This document shows, piece after piece, positions 31,824 through 33,952 of a DNA stretch of 33,952 nt (position 1 is the first letter of the stretch; every line of letters begins with the position of its first letter). The stretch spans positions 1 through 33,952 of the forward strand of contig JACRFZ010000025.1 in assembly GCA_016212515.1 (NCBI GenBank). Reading direction: 5' to 3'. Below the pieces are notes generated by a model that did not search any database, was not told where the DNA came from, and worked only from the letters and a program-made list of their open reading frames with translations. This DNA is from Candidatus Melainabacteria bacterium (GTDB taxonomy: Bacteria; Cyanobacteriota; Vampirovibrionia; Obscuribacterales; Obscuribacteraceae). The position numbers and the translations under genes are program-made.

Positions 31824-32000
31824 TTAGACACCGTATTTGCCGCAACCAGATTGAGCCAGGCCAGGTTCTAGCAACCGGCACCGTTCAGCGATACTGCCTG
31901 TAGTGGCATCGACACCATCCGACAGAGCCGACTGCCGGGAAAGTAGCTGCAAGACCGTGGTTTCGCCTAAAAGTGCCACAAAGTCGCTAATGTTTTGCAC
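31824..32000 (-). CDS. Possible small protein overlapping the secreted-protein gene
   Basis: A 58-codon frame starts at GTG 32000, overlapping the last 14 bases of the 31987-32835 gene. Codons have a purine-first bias, and the peptide (QNISDFVALLGETTVLQLLS) reads as plausible helices. An AAGG lies nine bases upstream inside the preceding gene, so translational coupling is possible. No homolog recognised and short length makes chance likely. Listed as low confidence. Confidence 0.28.
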   Translation of the reverse strand: MQNISDFVALLGETTVLQLLSRQSALSDGVDATTGSIAERCRLLEPGLAQSGCGKYGV

Positions 32001-32835
32001 CGGCGGCACCTTTTGCCGCTTTCTCCTTGGCCGGGCCGAGCCCTGCCGCCACATCGTCCATGATGCCGCTCACCCCCTGAAAGAGAAACTGTCGCTTCAA
32101 CTTGCCGACATACTTGTAATTGCGCGGCGGCTCGAAAAAATCAGGCGGAACCGAGACCGGCGCCAAACCTCGCCGTCTAATCACCCAGCAACGCTCACCG
32201 TCTTTGAAGTATTCGCTGGTTTCAAGCAAGCAACCATCCAGGCGGGGCATATTCAAAGAAACCGAGACCAGGCTGTAAACTTCCGTCGGCAGTCCCAGAT
32301 CAGCAGTGAGGGTGACATAGGCTGCCGTTTCTTTCGGGCGCTCGGCGGTGACAAAGAGATCGTTGGCTCTCTGTTCACCGGCAAAAACAAATTCTTTGCC
32401 CTTTAGCCCCCTGGGGGCAATGCCAGGAAAAGAGAGGAAGGGAAACTGCCTGTTATTTACTTTCAAAGGCTTCTGCAAGGCAAGCACACTGCAAGCACCC
32501 ATCACGCCTTCCCGCTCTCGCCAGAACTCCTTCAAAGTGGTGCTGGTCTTCTCCTTGCAGTCGTCGCGACAGGCAATAACCTGCCAGTCAGGACTTCTGG
32601 CATAGAGTGTGTAGCCAAAGGAATGGCTCTTGAAACGAATAGCTTCTCGGCTCATCCAGGCTTCATAGAGGCCGCCTGCAGCGGATTCCAACTGTAAGCG
32701 CCAGACTCCAGGTACCGCCGCCGCTACCGGCCCGGGGGCTGCTATAACTGGTAACAAAACCAGGCCGAAAGCGAAGCTGTAACACAGCAAAGCCAGACCG
32801 ATTGCAAACCTTCTAGTGCTCGGGAATTGCCTCAT
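31987..32835 (-). CDS. Secreted hypothetical protein
   Basis: This 282-residue protein has a classic signal peptide (basic n-region, hydrophobic residues about 9-33, then APGPVAAAVPG). The mature part contains several cysteines (CRDDCKEK, GACSVL, DGCLLE, ERCWVI) and beta-rich stretches, and ends in an Ala/Lys-rich tail. The ATG at 32835 has GAGG five bases upstream. It is divergent from the Ser/Thr kinase gene and is the first gene of a likely operon with the protease and TPR genes. No known domain recognised. Confidence 0.75.
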   Translation of the reverse strand: MRQFPSTRRFAIGLALLCYSFAFGLVLLPVIAAPGPVAAAVPGVWRLQLESAAGGLYEAWMSREAIRFKSHSFGYTLYARSPDWQVIACRDDCKEKTSTTLKEFWREREGVMGACSVLALQKPLKVNNRQFPFLSFPGIAPRGLKGKEFVFAGEQRANDLFVTAERPKETAAYVTLTADLGLPTEVYSLVSVSLNMPRLDGCLLETSEYFKDGERCWVIRRRGLAPVSVPPDFFEPPRNYKYVGKLKRQFLFQGVSGIMDDVAAGLGPAKEKAAKGAAGAKH

Positions 32836-32988
32836 TAAACCTCACGTCCTGACAATGAACCATTCCGAATTTCTCATCTGCAATTCTATCCCCTCAATCA
32901 ATGCCGGGAATTAAGCCCAGAATCCGCCACACATAGTGTGCATAATAAATCGATACCCCCCTTACCCCAATTTTCTTTTCTTAGAGCC

Positions 32989-33952
32989 ATGTTGCCAGAA
33001 GATAAAAGCTCCGAGTTCATAAGACCGGAAAAGCCGGAAAGTATTTCGACAAAGGGCCAATCGGCCCAAGCCGAGGCCTTTCGCATTAAGGTCCCCGGCA
33101 AGTTGCGCTCCGATTTCGACATTTCCCAGACCACCGTGGAAAAGCCGGAGGCAGCCAGTCGACTGACACCGGGCATGCTGGTGGACGGCAAGTATCGCTT
33201 ACTCCGTCCAATCGGCCAGGGCGGTATGGGTGTGGTCTGGCTGGTAGAGCATGTAATGCTCAAGCGGGAACTGGCGCTCAAAACCCTGGTGCATTCCAGA
33301 ATGTCCCAGGCCGTTTACGAACGTTTCGCCAAAGAAATTCGCACCACTTCGCAATTGGATCATCCCAATCTAGTGAAAGTATTCGACTGTGGTCTCTTAC
33401 CGGACGGCACCCCTTATTACACTATGGAATACGCCGCCGGGCACTCCCTCAGACAATACCTGGACGAGAAGGGACCCATGCCCCTCAAGCAATGCCTGGA
33501 AGTGTTCGTGGACGTGGCCGGAGCCCTCAGTTATGCCCACCGCCACAATACCTTGCACAGAGATATCAAACCGGACAACATAGTGCTGGTCAGGAACGGG
33601 GAAGGCTTCCGGGCACAAGTTCTGGACTTTGGTCTGGCAAAGTTTGTGCACAGCGGGCTCAAACCAATCACGGAAAGCACAGCTGGAGATTATATAGGCA
33701 GTCCGCCCTATATGAGCCCCGAACAGTGCATGGGCAAAGATCTCGACTACCGCTCCGATGTTTACTCTCTTGGTTGTGCTCTCTTTCAGGCACTCACGGG
33801 AGTGCTGCCTTTCGAATCGAAAAATCATCTAGCCATTATTCAGATGCACTTGAGTGAACGGCCGCCCTCTCTACAGCAGGCCGCTAACGGCGAGCAGTTT
33901 CCTGAGCCTATAGAAATAATCGTCAGTCGAATGCTGGCTAAAGATCCCAAAC
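32989..33952 (+). CDS. Hanks-type Ser/Thr protein kinase (3' truncated by window end)
   Basis: This reading frame runs open off the window end; 321 residues are seen. After an N-terminal extension of about 65 residues, the kinase domain shows the glycine loop IGQGGMG (75-81) and Lys98 in ALKTL. Also present are the catalytic loop HRDIKPDN (190-197), DFG at 213-215 and the SPE segment YMSPEQ (241-246). All catalytic residues are present, so activity is expected: phosphorylation of Ser/Thr in partner proteins. Kinases of this kind in this lineage often carry TPR or transmembrane parts C-terminally; that part is outside the window. The ATG at 32989 has AGAG five bases upstream. It is divergent from the secreted-protein operon at 32835. 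A membrane helix, if present, is not visible yet. Confidence 0.93.
   Translation, partial: MLPEDKSSEFIRPEKPESISTKGQSAQAEAFRIKVPGKLRSDFDISQTTVEKPEAASRLTPGMLVDGKYRLLRPIGQGGMGVVWLVEHVMLKRELALKTLVHSRMSQAVYERFAKEIRTTSQLDHPNLVKVFDCGLLPDGTPYYTMEYAAGHSLRQYLDEKGPMPLKQCLEVFVDVAGALSYAHRHNTLHRDIKPDNIVLVRNGEGFRAQVLDFGLAKFVHSGLKPITESTAGDYIGSPPYMSPEQCMGKDLDYRSDVYSLGCALFQALTGVLPFESKNHLAIIQMHLSERPPSLQQAANGEQFPEPIEIIVSRMLAKDPK

Noticed and set aside
1..33952. CRISPR arrays, tRNA genes, insertion sequences or prophage
   Set aside because: No regular repeat-spacer pattern, no tRNA-like cloverleaf, no transposase or phage gene was seen in either strand.

Overview
The window looks like bacterial chromosome at roughly 55% GC, with no phage, plasmid, CRISPR or insertion-sequence signature. 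The gene mix fits the non-photosynthetic Cyanobacteria-related lineage Melainabacteria/Vampirovibrionia, probably Obscuribacterales. It includes many secreted or membrane TPR proteins, a Hanks-type Ser/Thr kinase, glycine/alanine-rich hydrophobic proteins of unknown function, a ceramidase-like protein and a GMC oxidoreductase. That placement is inferred from protein style only. No 16S rRNA or ribosomal protein is present to confirm it.

Layout. (1) 253-5573 is a plus-strand run: an MgtC-like membrane protein, a single-HKD phospholipase D/Nuc-type protein, a diacylglycerol/lipid kinase, a PlsC-type acyltransferase, a small TPR-like protein and two small membrane proteins. Three of these could act around phosphatidic acid. 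Clear hairpin terminators follow mgtC (1027-1062) and the 4641-4895 gene (4966-5006). (2) 5918-6697 (minus) is a ceramidase-like seven-helix protein with the full CREST metal-site pattern, flanked by gene-poor DNA. (3) 7599-10070 is a fusion of a GMC (cholesterol-oxidase-like) oxidoreductase and an alpha/beta hydrolase, ending in a strong terminator. (4) 10318-16966 is a minus-strand block of lineage-specific proteins: a 650-aa protein with a possible ADP-ribosyltransferase-like C-terminus, a small membrane protein, an Ala/Glu-repeat protein, a small membrane protein, a TPR protein and a hypothetical protein. (5) 17156-22708 holds housekeeping functions: trmD with a coupled HTH/coiled-coil gene, icd with NAD-type coenzyme residues and a low-complexity tail, an exported rhodanese-like protein, the RNase P RNA gene (minus) and a small membrane protein. 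(6) 22787-32835 is dominated by TPR proteins and exported proteins: a cytosolic TPR protein; a minus operon of glycoside-hydrolase-like protein, secreted protein and TPR protein; a plus-strand exported TPR protein; and a minus operon of exported protein, possible small ORF, trypsin-like protease and membrane TPR/DUF4034-like protein. (7) 32989 to the window end is the N-terminal part of a Ser/Thr protein kinase, transcribed divergently from the exported-protein operon.

The main functional themes are membrane lipid turnover (region 1, the ceramidase and the GMC/hydrolase fusion), and signalling or scaffolding (TPR proteins, kinase, protease). The least explained parts are the ART-like protein at 10318-12270, the glycoside-hydrolase gene whose signal peptide lies in a frame with no normal start codon, and the protease/TPR operon.
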